From Liolophura sinensis (Eukaryota; Mollusca; Polyplacophora; Chitonida; Chitonidae): a DNA stretch of 64,000 bases. The translations under genes were made by a program, and so were the position numbers. The notes beneath the pieces are model-generated. The model saw nothing but the letters and a program-made list of their open reading frames with translations, had not been told where the DNA came from and did no database searches. The stretch spans positions 20,695,385-20,759,384 of the forward strand of contig NC_088295.1 in the NCBI RefSeq assembly GCF_032854445.1. Reading direction: 5' to 3'. Shown here piece after piece: positions 23,614 through 34,990 of the stretch. How positions within the stretch are numbered: the first letter of the stretch is position 1; every line of letters begins with the position of its first letter.

Positions 23614-24374
23614 TGTTACGACCCAAACTGTCTGTATTATAAAGAGATGGCTTGTTCGAAATACACGACAGTTTAGCCGCACAAAAAAGTAACCAAAACC
23701 AGCAGATTTTATTTTACAACAATTTATTAGCTTAACAAGAACAGATAATAAGACTTATACAAATACGAAGGTATTTAAGTTTAACAAGAAAGGATAGCAG
23801 TATCTATACAAATACTAAAGTACTTACGGTGTCAAGTCCAAACGGACGCATATATTCCACAATATATATATCACACAGGCATAAATGCTCAGAGGCAAAT
23901 TCACAAGAGGGAAAATCCACAGTATAACTGAGTGTATGACGAAATATACACAAAATTCCACAGACAGGGTCCGTGTACTAATAAGCACTGTGTATACAAG
24001 AGCACATATTAAACATACAAGTTCAGACTGAACAAGTGCTCGGTGGAGATAGGATATAACAAAGCCAGAGGCTATAGAGACACCAAAATTCAGCACAAAT
24101 GGCCTACTAAAGTAATACACAGCAAAAGCATCCAAGCTCTCAATAATTCTCCTTTCTCCGTTCTCTGTTATCTCCGTTTGACCTGCTTTCATAGGTCTTA
24201 TATAGCCTGGTGGAATTGTCTAGAATAGGAAAATTCCTCAACACTTGATGTAAACAAACAGGCACCGAAACACTGGAACACTCTAAGGCAGAGGCAGACA
24301 GCAGGCGCCGAACTCAGCGTATGTAAACAGTGGCAAGCTAAATTTAGAAACTGACGGCAGTCGTTCACATAACA
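23614..24374. mobile_element. probable solo LTR
   Basis: The 761-bp block begins TGTTACGACCC and ends CACATAACA, so its termini are TGTTA and TAACA. It is flanked by the 4-bp direct repeat ACAT (23610-23613 and 24375-24378). It is absent from the left duplication unit. TG...CA ends with a 4-bp target duplication are typical of LTR retrotransposons. No second LTR or internal region is present. The short open frame on the minus strand inside it has no recognisable domain. Confidence 0.55.
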
Positions 24375-24424
24375 ACATTGTCCATATAGATGGTGATACA
24401 GCCTATAACTTTTTCAGACTGCTT

Positions 24425-24690
24425 TGCACCAAAGTTGGCCAGCTCGGCGCAGTTACCCAGCAGCCTCTCACCACTGCTGTCGCTGTAAATTCAAATCCAG
24501 TTCAGACTGGCTTCTCGTATCCAGCCGTATACGTGGGAAGGTCTGCCAGTAGCCTGCGGATGGGTCGTGGGTTTCACCCGGGCTCTGCTCGATTTCCTCC
24601 CAGCATAATGCTGGCGCGCCGTCGCATAAATGAAACATTCTTGAATACTGCGTAAAACATCAGTCATATAAATAAATAAATACATTTTTA
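24425..24690 (+). repeat. SINE family A, plus orientation
   Basis: The degraded head CAGCTCGGCGCAGTTACCCA is followed by AGCCTCTCACC, box-B-like AATTCAAATCCAG, GTGGGAAGGTCTGCCAG, CAGCATAATGCTGGCG, and the 3' end GAAACATTCTTGAATACTGC with an (AAAT)n tail. It is inverted relative to the copy at 23,340. Confidence 0.8.
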
Positions 24691-25124
24691 CACTAAATAT
24701 TAACACGTTATACAGTCATGCTTACCTGAAAATTTGTTACAAGAAATATCCACCACATTACAATTAAACATTTAACATGTTTAGTATAAAAAAATACATC
24801 TCTAGTTAATGAACATAGTTCTATGATAATATTTTTTTCAAAATTTAGCACAAAAGTGTTTATAAACGAAAAACTAATTCTTACACACTATACATGACAA
24901 GCCTACAGGAGTCACGAAGACATCATTCAGCTGCAAGGTGAACATAACACAGATAAGTTGTTCAATATAAATGCAGATCACATGAGTCTGTGTAAACGTT
25001 CCCCACTTTCACTTTCGCTATAAATGGAAAAACCCGTTCGACAACTTATAGGAATAAGCCTGGTAAGCAATTGTAAGTTGCCATACAGTTAGAGTCAGCA
25101 TAGGGGCAGTTAGGTGAGCGAAAA

Positions 25125-26099
25125 ATGTCGCGTCTACGCCCATCTGAAATTCGCTACGTGCAGGATTCAATTAACAATGTATTTGATCAGAGAAGTAACC
25201 ATAGGAATGTAATGATTGGACAAACTCTGGACAAATTATGTGAGGGTAAAACAACAGTAGACAGCATTCCAACGATAGCAGTCTATACGCGAGATGAAAA
25301 ATACTGGAGTGCCGATAACCGACGTTTATGGGTGTTTCAGCAATACGAACGTCTGGGAGGCTGTCGTGATATTCCCGTGATACTGTCCTCATACTGGAAC
25401 ATTCCAAGCAATAAATTCACCACTTACAATGAAGGTAAAACAATACGTGTACGAGGAAACCCTGGTGGATCATGGCATCTGAAGCCGGATAATGCTCTGG
25501 CCGTAATCAATAACAACACAACATCTGAGCGCGATTCGAGCTTTGGGACAAGATATGAGACACTAAACCTCAACAACAGCAGGACTCTTTCGTTCAGACG
25601 ACAGATCACCACTCCCGTAACTCCTGAAGTGTTTCGTCTGCTGGATCATCTTAACAGGAATGAACAACATGGTGACATTGTAGCAGGTGTTGGAAGCCTA
25701 CATATACCACGGGCAGCTTCTCACACATACTTGGATCCAAACAACGTGAAGTACACCAAGAAATCCATCCCTTCCACATTATCCGGCGTCAACGCTGGCG
25801 TACCGCTGAGGAGCGTTGCTAGAGATTTGTTAACCAGTACGACACGCGAACAGATCAGTATCCCGCCGGTCACAGTGTACAGGGTGTACGAGGAAGACAG
25901 AGTGGTGGATGGAAATCGTCGCCTGTGGGCCTATCGCCTGGCTAGACGACAAGACTCTTCTATCAGGATACCGGCTGTGATCAAAACAGACGTAGAAGAA
26001 TACAAGACTAAAATCCGGGAGAATAACAGTAAAATCACCCTAAGTTTGAGAGATATCCTCCTGTTTGACGGTGAAGCCATAGAAATTGTAGAAGACTAA
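25125..26099 (+). CDS. protein with two ParB/sulfiredoxin-like domains
   Basis: The single-exon frame encodes 324 residues with no signal peptide or membrane segment. Two halves resemble each other. Residues ~5-87 carry RPSEIRYVQDSIN, IGQTLDKLCEG, then an IPTIAVY strand and DNRRLWVFQQYERLG with a closing IPVI. Residues ~204-287 carry DPNNVKYTKKSIP, LRSVARDLL, IPPVTVYRVY and GNRRLWAYRLARR with a closing IPAVI. The (D/G)NRR motif after a short beta strand matches the GxRR/GxHR motif of the ParB N-terminal and sulfiredoxin folds (family knowledge). The link is by motif, not alignment. A linker (~96-190) includes VRGNPGGSWH. The function is unknown; nucleic-acid or nucleotide binding is only an inference. 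The start was chosen because the same ATG and context are kept in the broken paralogue. Confidence 0.7.
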   Translation: MSRLRPSEIRYVQDSINNVFDQRSNHRNVMIGQTLDKLCEGKTTVDSIPTIAVYTRDEKYWSADNRRLWVFQQYERLGGCRDIPVILSSYWNIPSNKFTTYNEGKTIRVRGNPGGSWHLKPDNALAVINNNTTSERDSSFGTRYETLNLNNSRTLSFRRQITTPVTPEVFRLLDHLNRNEQHGDIVAGVGSLHIPRAASHTYLDPNNVKYTKKSIPSTLSGVNAGVPLRSVARDLLTSTTREQISIPPVTVYRVYEEDRVVDGNRRLWAYRLARRQDSSIRIPAVIKTDVEEYKTKIRENNSKITLSLRDILLFDGEAIEIVED

Positions 26100-26865
26100 G
26101 ACAGTTGTTCGACGTGTATTCACCATATCGTTGGGCCTTAAGACCAGGAACCATATATTTTCCAGCAATTTTTTTGTATCTCACTATGTGTATAGCTGTT
26201 CTGGTACTTGCATGGCCACATCAACTGATATTCCATGGACTATGTTTAACTAAATACTGTGCTTTGTTTCTGTCTTAAAAAACGTTTTGCCGTGTGTTGG
26301 AATGTGTTTTCTATTTCCTATGACTGACGTATGTTTTATGTATACGACGTACATAGATCAGGGTGAGTATGTATTTGTATAATGTACTATACAGATCTCG
26401 TATTGAAAATGAGTGAAAAATTCTACACGCCACTTATTTGAATTCGACATACACTTGAACTCTTGTAGACCTATATATCGTTTTGGCGTTGAATGGCATT
26501 TTATTAATGTCATAAAGGAATAGTCTCACTGGCATGAAGGTTTGATTACAGCTGGATGGTTCTGATTCCATTCAGATATATTTTGCGTATACACTGCATT
26601 ACCAATTTAAATTCAAATTAAGGTGTCACACTTACATGTTCAAAATTGCAGCTTGAAGATGGATGTTGTCACAACCCAAACACATCCTTGAGTAATGGTT
26701 GTCAAATCTGGTAAAATCCCATTACGACTTATACGACAACGTGTACTAACCCTAATTACCAAATCGTCAATTTAAACTATTTATTAAAGTGACATTTTTA
26801 AAACAACACTATATATGAGATCAATGACACGACACGCATGTGAAATGTAGGAGTGCATGGTGAAT

Positions 26866-26871
26866 AATAAA
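26866..26871 (+). promoter_or_regulatory. candidate poly(A) signal AATAAA
   Basis: It lies 766 nt after the stop of the ParB-like gene and is conserved in the left duplication unit. Other AATAAA-like variants exist, so the assignment is tentative. Confidence 0.3.
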
Positions 26872-27254
26872 GTATAATCCATTTCATCGCAAATAATGCG
26901 GACAGTATAATTTTGAGGTACTATAAAAATTTAGATGTCCATACCGGTAAAATCCATGTATGTACCCTTCATTTTAAACTCAGCGTGTTATTTCTTTGTC
27001 TCAAGAGAAGTATAGTATACAGAATACAGACATGTAGTGCATGTCGTTGACATTCCCTATAGTGATGGTGTGATTGATAATGACAAAAGATCTGTGCACC
27101 AGAAGAAACTTTATAAATTGAACTGTATGGAGTTTGTGAGAATACACGGTTTGTTACATATAAAATTTATGAACTGCACAAGTGCACCATTTTTACTGTA
27201 TATAATGGCTTAACATTTTCCATTATAAGAGTCATATAATTTTATTGCTTACCA

Positions 27255-27735
27255 ATGTATGTATCTAGATTATTTACTCTCAGTCTAATAAAACATAGGG
27301 TATATATACAAAAATTAAATGCATGTTTGCATTACTTCCAATATTCATGTTGAAACGCCCAAATATGGTTGAAATTGTGTTATAAAACGAATTTCGAAGC
27401 ATGTACAAGTTTAGATCACAGCGAAGATGTATGCCAAGTCTTATGGAAATAGGTTCAGGACTTAGGAAAGAGTTGCACGGACAAAATCTGAATACATGGA
27501 AAAGCACTATTTCATAAATTTCTAAATGAAGTATAATTATGAAAATAATACTTACCCGATTGCCATTAAACTTAAGCATGCACAAGTTCAGATGGTAGGC
27601 AAGGTGTATGCCAAGGTGACGATTCACCTTGGGAGGACATGCATGGACAAAATCGTCCTTACAGACAGGAAGACATACGGACAGACACGGTGATTCCAGT
27701 ATATCCCCATCCCTAACTTCGTTGAGGGGAAGAGT
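27255..27735. repeat. interspersed repeat inside the right duplication unit
   Basis: AAACTTAAGCATGCACAAGT followed by TCAGATGGTAGGCAAGGTGT resembles an earlier segment (GAAGCATGTACAAGTTTAGA, then TCACAGCGAAGATGTATGCC), giving two diverged repeats of about 190 bp. They are followed by a CAGACA-rich stretch and CCCCATCCCTAACTTCGTTG. I associate this arrangement with a widespread invertebrate repeat. It is absent from the left unit. Confidence 0.5.
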
Positions 27736-27934
27736 ATAAAATTCAGAGCTTCCAATTACTCTTTACCTTATTCATTTTTATAACACTTTTGATATCGATC
27801 GATGTCGGTATATATTTTATGTAAATGGATGAACAAATGTGAATCTTCCAGATCGCAGTGAAATGCATGCACTCAGTGGCGTGTCATATGGGGGTAAAGG
27901 AGAAGTAAAAATGGTGTTTTGGAGTTTAAGATGG

Positions 27935-28195
27935 CTTTCATTTATTTTTTTGATTGGTGTTTTACGCCGTACTCAAGAATATTTCACTTATACGACGGCG
28001 GCCAGCATTATGGTGGGAGGAAACCAGACAGAGCCCGGGGGAAACGACCATCCGCAGGTTGCTGCCAGACCTTCCCACGTACGGTGAGGAAGACAGCATG
28101 AGCTGGACTTGAACTCACAGCGGCCGCATTGGTGAGAGGCTCCTGGGTCATTACGCTGCGCTAGCGCGCTAACCAACTGAGCCACGGAGGCCCCC
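27935..28195 (-). repeat. SINE family A, near full length
   Basis: This is the best copy. On the minus strand it starts with a tRNA-like head: GGGGCCTCCGTGGCTCAGTT, with box A TGGCTCAGTTGGTTAGCGCG. Box B follows as GAGTTCAAGTCCAGCTCATG. It then has TCTGGCAGCAACCTGCGGAT, the body CACCATAATGCTGGCCGCCG and the 3' end TCTTGAGTACGGCGTAAAAC. Pol III promoter boxes of this kind show tRNA ancestry. Confidence 0.9.
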
Positions 28196-28854
28196 AGGGT
28201 TGCTTTCAAACAATATTGATTTTAGTGTTGTATGGGTGGAACTTTCACGATTCCCATTGTGCTAAGCATGACACCCAACTGATAAATCGACCACCAGGCT
28301 TATACTTGGCCCATACAACTGCACTTATTTTGAGCACCAAGGAGGAACTATACGTACGGGCTATATGTATATGTGAGCACGCGTATAAGATACAACCTAC
28401 TTAACTCAAGAGCGTATGCTCAATTGATTATACGTGTGGTAGATAATACATGCGCATGTATCAAACGCCTGCGTCACGCAATGACATACAGCTGTTAGCC
28501 ACTGTTATTAGTTCATAGTGTATAAAAATACCCCTTTAAGGTTAAACGTCATTGAATATATATACACGTACAAGCCAAGCAATGTCATGCTTACAAGCAA
28601 TTATATTAATTTTGTGAAAGAGGGTCACAGTATTGTTATGCGTAGTTTCGTTTTCGAACTCGGGCCAAGGTTTCATCTTACTTATAACAGACATTTTTGT
28701 ACAAACCTATACATAGTACACTAAAACTAACATTGCACGATTTTTCTTTATATATACTACTCAATGTAAGTCGACTTTATTCCTGATAAGTTCGTGTTGA
28801 TATTACTGGAAAACACATTGGTATAAATGTGTAAGTATGTATGTATGTAATGTA

Positions 28855-29265
28855 TGTATGAGTGCTTGGGGTTTTACGTCAGATGACGACGAGGAGTCAC
28901 TAGCTGTGTGTACATATACTGTGTCTTCTTGCTGTTCTAACCTCTCAGCACCTAGCGAGCCAGTAGCAAAGTGCCATTTTTAAAGCCTTTGGTATGACCT
29001 GACCCCCGTTTGATCCAAGGTCTCCAGGCTTAGAGTCAGGCGCTCTACAACCATTATTCCACCGAAGCGGCCTGTACAAATGTGGGTGAAGGACGGATTG
29101 CCAGCTCTTTAATCTAGAGCTGTTTCACCTGGATGACTTATCAAAGGCAAGAAAGCCGCCCCACCCAAGCCATTATACTGACACGGGTCAACCAGTCGTT
29201 GCACTATCCCCCTTCCTACTGAACGCCGAGGGAGGAAGTTACAATATCCTCTTTTGAGGAGCTAC
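28855..29265 (-). repeat. SINE family B remnants, two overlapping pieces
   Basis: 28,855-29,068 starts GAGTGCTTGGGGTTTTACGT and ends in a tRNA-like segment (AGGCGCTCTACAACCATTAT). 29,085-29,265 resumes the family B body with GAAAGCCGCCCCACCCAAGC and ACGGGTCAACCAGTCGTTGC. A further scrap with GATCCACCGCCCCTGACGG lies near 29,600-29,650. Confidence 0.7.
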
Positions 29266-29269
29266 TTTG

Positions 29270-29827
29270 GTGTCAAAACATCTGTGTCTTAAAAGCAAGG
29301 TGAATTGATAAAGACTGGGATAGTCTGAATTGCTTCCCTAACTTTGCCTGGTGTTAGGAAATGCATTACTCAACGTCACATCTGCCTAATATGACGTCAT
29401 ACAGGGAATATTACCACGTCACATCAGAAAGTTATACGGGCACAGCCGAGAAGATTTTGTTTTTCAAGGAATCTTCAGTAATGTGGGTTAAATAGTGTTA
29501 TTCATCAAAATCCTATTGAAACATAGTGTTAGGCTTACTCCGTAGGATTTCTTTCATATCATTGTCATATTTGTATTTTGACCAGAGTGGCACTTTCAGG
29601 TGTTAAGCGAGACCCAGTATTAACCCTGGATCCACCGCCCCTGACGGTAAAAGCAAAAAAAAACAAAAAAAAAACAACCAATTTCTCATTGTGAATGTAG
29701 TTTTACTCAACAGAATTCAGACAGAAATGCCTAACGTCTTCATTCATTTTGTCAAATCAACACGAAAGAAACCACTGTTAAAGCTCTATATATGTGTTCT
29801 GTAAAGAACCAAGCCAGGATTGTGTCG
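29270..29827. other. 3' flank of the first Kir gene; no gene
   Basis: Apart from a SINE B scrap and an A-rich run near 29,650, nothing is recognised. Confidence 0.4.
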
Positions 29828-30982
29828 TCACAACCAGTCACGGCCTTTAATCACAGTAAGAGAGCCGAGGTAAGTATCGGCAGCGTCATGTTTAATTTCG
29901 GCTTCCCGAGAGACTAGAAAAGAAGCTGGCACTGACGTCACACCTCGAACTCGTCTGATCTGATAAACGCGGTGGACTTGTGAGTCATGCGCACTGCACC
30001 AAGGCGTTTTTACTGCACGCGTTTTGTGAAAGTTTGCAAAATCAACATTGGTGCAATCCTCGTGTTCAATAAAATCAAGCGGGATAAATCTATGCCCCCA
30101 TGAAATGTCCCAAGGCAGGAATGAGACACAGGCCCGGAATGGATTGCCAGTGTTCGTGACGACGCCCTCTAAAATGACGAGTAGCTCAAAGTTCAGCTGA
30201 AGGAAATCATCTCTGGACATTTTCCACAAGGGACTTTGTTGATTTATCCTATGCACGATAACAGTCGGCCATGCAGTGAACAGAAAGGCTTGCCCATCTT
30301 CTCCTGTCATTTTGAGATTGTAAGACTTAACCGGCAGATGGCCGGAGGCGGAATACTGTTTCTTGATGAACTGGCCCCTGGCGTGTGCTTGTAACAGTGT
30401 TAGAGATCGGCGTATGTCCGCCAAACGAACTGCCAAGAGCAACTCACCGTCTTCCTCATATATACACGCATTGTTACTGAAGATCACTGTGCTGGCACTT
30501 TTCTTGCCCCGTTTTACTTTAGCGACGATAATTCCTGCCAAAGCAACTTGAGAACCTATTCCAAAAAGCGACTGTAACATGACGACGAGGAAGACAAGAG
30601 GACATGACTCCGTGACGTACCTAGACCCATAGCCAATCGTCGTCTGGGTCTCGATGGAAAAGAGTAAGGTGGATATAAAGGTGTTGACGTTAGTGATGCA
30701 CGGTTGAGATCTACTAGAGTTGCTGTTGCGGCTCATGGCCCACTCCACGCTGTAGTAATAAGCCGCGAAGAGATGCCAGGAAATAACAAATCCCCCGATA
30801 AATAGGATCAAATTCCAACGCCACTGCGACTCTATCAGTGTAGTGAAAGTGTCTTTCAAAAATTTTTCCTTCTTGCCAGTTATAGCCTGAAATGCCAAGT
30901 TGGTCCTTCCGTTCCTCTGCACGAGGCGTTTCAGCTTGGGTAATGGCGGAAAAAAACCTTGAGGATTCCACATGACACCAAT
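29828..30982 (-). CDS. inward-rectifier potassium channel (Kir), paralogue 1
   Basis: This exon encodes a 381-residue two-helix potassium channel subunit of the Kir family, which forms tetramers in the plasma membrane and sets resting potential. Residues ~53-75 are M1. The pore loop ends in TIGYGSR, with the GYG filter at 114-116. The outer Cys pair is C92 and C124. M2 is ~126-152 with Gln at 142, where strong rectifiers have Asp. The cytoplasmic domain keeps LVILEGVV and SFLPWDISWG. The coding exon begins at 30982 after the acceptor TTATTTTTTCAG. The ATG is at 30973, so a non-coding upstream exon is expected. A donor-like CACTG|GTGAGAG at 32112 is a candidate. It is the most diverged of the four paralogues. 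The C-terminus (GRDWL) is not a PDZ ligand. Confidence 0.93.
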   Translation of the reverse strand: MGVMWNPQGFFPPLPKLKRLVQRNGRTNLAFQAITGKKEKFLKDTFTTLIESQWRWNLILFIGGFVISWHLFAAYYYSVEWAMSRNSNSSRSQPCITNVNTFISTLLFSIETQTTIGYGSRYVTESCPLVFLVVMLQSLFGIGSQVALAGIIVAKVKRGKKSASTVIFSNNACIYEEDGELLLAVRLADIRRSLTLLQAHARGQFIKKQYSASGHLPVKSYNLKMTGEDGQAFLFTAWPTVIVHRINQQSPLWKMSRDDFLQLNFELLVILEGVVTNTGNPFRACVSFLPWDISWGHRFIPLDFIEHEDCTNVDFANFHKTRAVKTPWCSAHDSQVHRVYQIRRVRGVTSVPASFLVSREAEIKHDAADTYLGSLTVIKGRDWL

Positions 30983-33480
30983 CTGAAAAAATAAACATAG
31001 CCATGGCCAAAGTGAGTAATTCGAAGTAATGCTTCTGTTGACTGATGCTTTGAATGTTTCGGGTTTACAAGAAGATATAAATGCCAGTTCACCTTCTCTT
31101 TCGAGGCTTTATGGAGTAAAATCTTCTCGTAAAGATCACTGTATATATGAGGACGGACAGTTATATGTATACAAAGAGTTGATCTGACCTTAAATAAATT
31201 GTTTGGAGCTGAAAAGAAAAGCCTGTGACGACATCAGCACCCAGCACTGTCAATACTGGTAGATTTCAAAAGTTTGCTGACGATTTCATTGTGGTTGTTG
31301 TATTTTAGTTTAAACACTCAGCAACCAAATACCCAGAAACTTGTCGTCATGTAAATAGACATAATGATTAAGTTTCAGAAGAATTTCACAATGTGGTGTT
31401 TGAAGAAAAAAATTAATGTGATAATTTAGACAGGATACAATGAACCCAGAAGATTAAATTTTTGCAATAGTTACATCATATATAAATGTAGTCACGTAAG
31501 AAGGAAAAGGAGGTCATAAAGACGACAATTATTGAGAAATGTAAACTATGTGCGAAACATTATGAAATGATCGTCATCTTTGAAATTGATATACGTGATA
31601 ATTTTTTTTGTTTTTAATATAATAGCGAGTGGTAGCTCTACGTTGTAATTTGTACCGTTATACACACAATAGAAGTAGGCCTCTCCAACAAAACAACGTT
31701 CGACAAGGGTCCCGGTCCACATATATATTTTAGTGCAAAGACCCTCAGTGATGCAATCCCCACTCTGTGACACATGTTGAGTTTATATCGATGTGATTCT
31801 AGTGCACTACGAGCCTCGGTTTGACTTTGACTCGGCGGGAACACTGTCATGACTTGGGAAAAAAAATATGTAAGGTAACCCTTCAGAAGCTCTGAAGATT
31901 TCGTGTGAACATCTTCCCCAAAAGTTAACAAATTCCAAGACGAGATTTAAAAGGCTGGCGAAAAGAATTTTAGCATTGACAAATGAGATCTCATCTGGTA
32001 CCGTTCAGTTTCTAACATGACCTTCTCTTTCGACAATGTTGCACGTCAGACACCAATAAAGGAAACAATGCAATGAAGCCTGTGTATACTTACATGTCTT
32101 ACTTCTCTCACCAGTGAAATGCTCCTTATACTTGTTCCGTGTAGTCGCTCAATGTCGCCAAAAAGACAATGCGTTTTTAGTTAGCAAACTGCAGAAGTTG
32201 TAGACTTCCGTTTGCGGAGAGCAGTTAAATTTCGCGGGACAAGAATTTGAACTCTCCTCGAATAAAGGTAGGAAAGTCTAGGTTTTGAGTGACTGGTACT
32301 CTGCCTCGATAACTTGATATCGATAAGGACCCAGCGTCACTTGGAAGCTTCAAGTGGTGTCTCTGCTCGAAGTTTAGTGGACTTCCTTCGCGATTTTATT
32401 TGTATACTGGTTTGCACATTCGCCATAAAAAAAAAAAACAGAATATTATGTTCATGGCCCAGAGAAACTGAGACCATGTGGCATCAAAGGTTGTCTAGAG
32501 TACCCGTACATGATGTTATTTGTCCATCATGAGATGTCCAGAAACAGAACAAGCTCTCTGTGTCAACATAGAACAAAATGTTCTCAGCCCTTAAGCACCA
32601 GTAAATACAGACACTAGTACATGTATATACGCAGTTATCTTTCTTTCATTCTTACGACCTGGTAGAGTATAGCAAAAGTAAGGTTAAATATCTGTCATTT
32701 ACGTTTTATACCCATCCATCTGAGGAAAGATGAACGAAATGTTTACGAATGAATGAAACGCTGATCTAAAATCAGAATCCTGTAAATTGCAGATCACAAA
32801 CGATGGATTATTTTACAATGATAAAGGAAACCATCCTCCAAAATCTTGCTGTGGTCTAGTGCTGTTATCATGTTCTTTTGATAAAGAAAATTCTGATGAA
32901 TTCATTCGAGAAGAGAATGAGGGGAAATAACCCAATTACATTCACCTGTCAATATCTGGCTTACAGAGTTATCTTTTCTTTGAATCAATTAAAGGGGAAA
33001 GCTGTGCAGTAAAACACACGGGGTTGACTCATTCGAGATCCTACAGTACCGAGACAAAGTTAACGGAGGCAGTAGGTACATGTCTCTTTTAGAATGGTCT
33101 ATTTTAGAATGGGGGTTGAAATTCTACCCCGCTGTTAGTTGCGGGGCAGTGTGCAAATATACATATTAAATAGAGATGACCTTTCAAAACAACATCATGT
33201 GTGTCACGCAACACACCGGCTAATACGTTTACCTTCCAGAGTAATATCATTTTATGCTGTTTATGTCTACAAATAAAAGAATTTGAGCAATTTATATCTG
33301 GGACTATTATATAATAGCAATAGTGGTCAAAATGGGAGGCTCGAGAACGAGCAAATGGTCCAAATGGCAGTAGAACGCATCGTTCTCTCCTGTCACGTTG
33401 TAGTGCGTGTGTAGGCCTACGTCATGTATGTTTTATGATTACACGCGTACATCGATAATTGTCACGTAATAAAGGAAAGA
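30983..33480. other. upstream region of Kir paralogue 1; no gene recognised
   Basis: It should contain the first intron and promoter of this Kir gene. Only a candidate donor near 32,110 and a small perfect hairpin (TACCCCGC...GCGGGGCA near 33,126-33,148) stand out. Confidence 0.4.
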
Positions 33481-33489
33481 ACAAATGAG

Positions 33490-34990
33490 TTTACAGCTTT
33501 GGACCGTCTTGATGCAGGTGGAAAGGAGTTTTATGAGTTCCTCATTAAAAGATACTCAGAATAACTGGGTTCCTACTCATTTATTTGAGTGGATCAAATA
33601 TAAAGTAATGAATGTTGCAATTAAGAGTTCTAGGGAAATGTCAGTTAACAGGGAAAAATGAGCAAGACTTAATGAATCAGCTGACGATTATTGATAGTCA
33701 GTTGGAGCAAATATTAGAGTAAATATATGAGAAAAAAGCTCAAGGTGCAATGGTTAGATCTAGAATGCGATGTGCAGAAAAACGAAAAAAATCCACGACA
33801 TGCTTTTTTAATTTAGCAAAATCATGTGCCCACAAAAAAACAATTTTTAAGCTTATTGATGGTGTTGGTGTTCTAAAAACAAATCTCAATGAAATCCTGT
33901 TAGAATCATGCAAGTTTTATTCTAATTTATATTTTTCAAAACATGAGAGATACTTATTTTGATGATGACTTTGACTCTCTTATAGGAAATATAGATGCCC
34001 CTTTGATCTCGGCAGCTGAAACCCATGCCATTGATTCACCCTATTCACAGGATGAATTCCTTGATGTAGTAAAATCTCTCCAGGGGAACAAAAAAGAGCT
34101 GAAAATGACCCAAGTTATCTAAAGAATTAGCGCCCTATCACTTTGCCAAACACAGATTACAAGATACTTGCAAAAGTGTTAACAAACCGAATCAAAATGG
34201 TCATACTACATATTATACATGAAACACAAACTGGCTTTGTTAAAGGAAGATATATAGGTCAAAAGTTGCGATTCCTGTTGGATTTATCAGATAGCTATGA
34301 AGATGTAGTGAATTTTTGCCTTTTATTGACTTTGAAAAAGCGTTTGACTCTGAAGAATTTCAGTTACTGGAGAGACCCCTACAGGTATTCGATTTTAATG
34401 AAACATTTGCAAGTGGATAAGGCTTTTTTACAGTGGAACATGGAATTGTGTTGTTAATAAAGGTAGACCTACGAATTGGTTCAGTAATTCAAGAGGACTA
34501 AAACAAGACTGTCCATTATCACCTTACCTATTCATAATATGGAAACTGCTTCGACCAAAATCCCTCTCACTGATAAATTATCAGGAAATACAGATAGGCC
34601 AGAATTGTTGTTTGACATTCCAAAAATAAATGATACTAGCTTAAATAGTGGTAAAATGAAAACAAATTTTTTTTCCAGCTCCTTGTCGAAAAATATTCCA
34701 CAAATGTTGATGTTAAGAATCTACTGATAATTTTCATGTTACTGACGATTTATTGTGGACTCTGCCTTACAAGGTTGGAGTAAATAACAAAGTTCAGTCT
34801 ATGCAGTTTAAACTGTTACATTGTGTTTATCCCTGTAACAGTTATTTGTTTTCATCAACAGTTTTGGAAAACCTTACCTGTATCTGGTGTGACCAGATAG
34901 ATAGTACTAAGCACAATACTGTTACTTGCTCAGCTAAACACAGTTTTTATTTCAGCAGTGGCTGTCTCAATGCCTTAACTTCAGTATAAT
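33490..34990 (+). pseudogene. decayed L1-like (Tx1/L1 clade) LINE ORF2
   Basis: Fragments of a non-LTR retrotransposon polymerase lie in order but in different frames with stops. They are a linker typical of L1-like ORF2 (RSRMRCAEKRKKSTTCFFNL at 33750 on), then FYSNLYF, the reverse transcriptase block LPNTDYKILAKVLTNRIK and QTGFVKGRYIGQ (34143 on), and IDFEKAFDS in the next frame near 34,325. A C-terminal block (MQFKLLHCVYPCN with a CIWC motif) is at 34,800-34,900. The YxDD block is lost, and neither the endonuclease nor ORF1 is recognised. The element is inactive. Confidence 0.85.

Larger units (their letters stand above)
23095..28840 (+). repeat. segmental tandem duplication, right unit
   Basis: Homologous to 18,840-23,090 but longer. 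It contains an inverted pair of family A SINEs with a probable solo LTR between them (23,340-24,690) and an insertion of about 1.2 kb (27,250-28,440). It carries the intact ParB-like gene. Confidence 0.9.

Noticed and set aside
23824-24192. 122-codon hydrophobic minus-strand frame
   Set aside because: It lies inside a probable solo LTR, has no recognisable family and is absent from the sister duplication unit.
27935-28195. tRNA-like sequence with box A and box B
   Set aside because: It is the head of a SINE. The acceptor and anticodon arms do not form a complete tRNA, and the same body follows in many copies.
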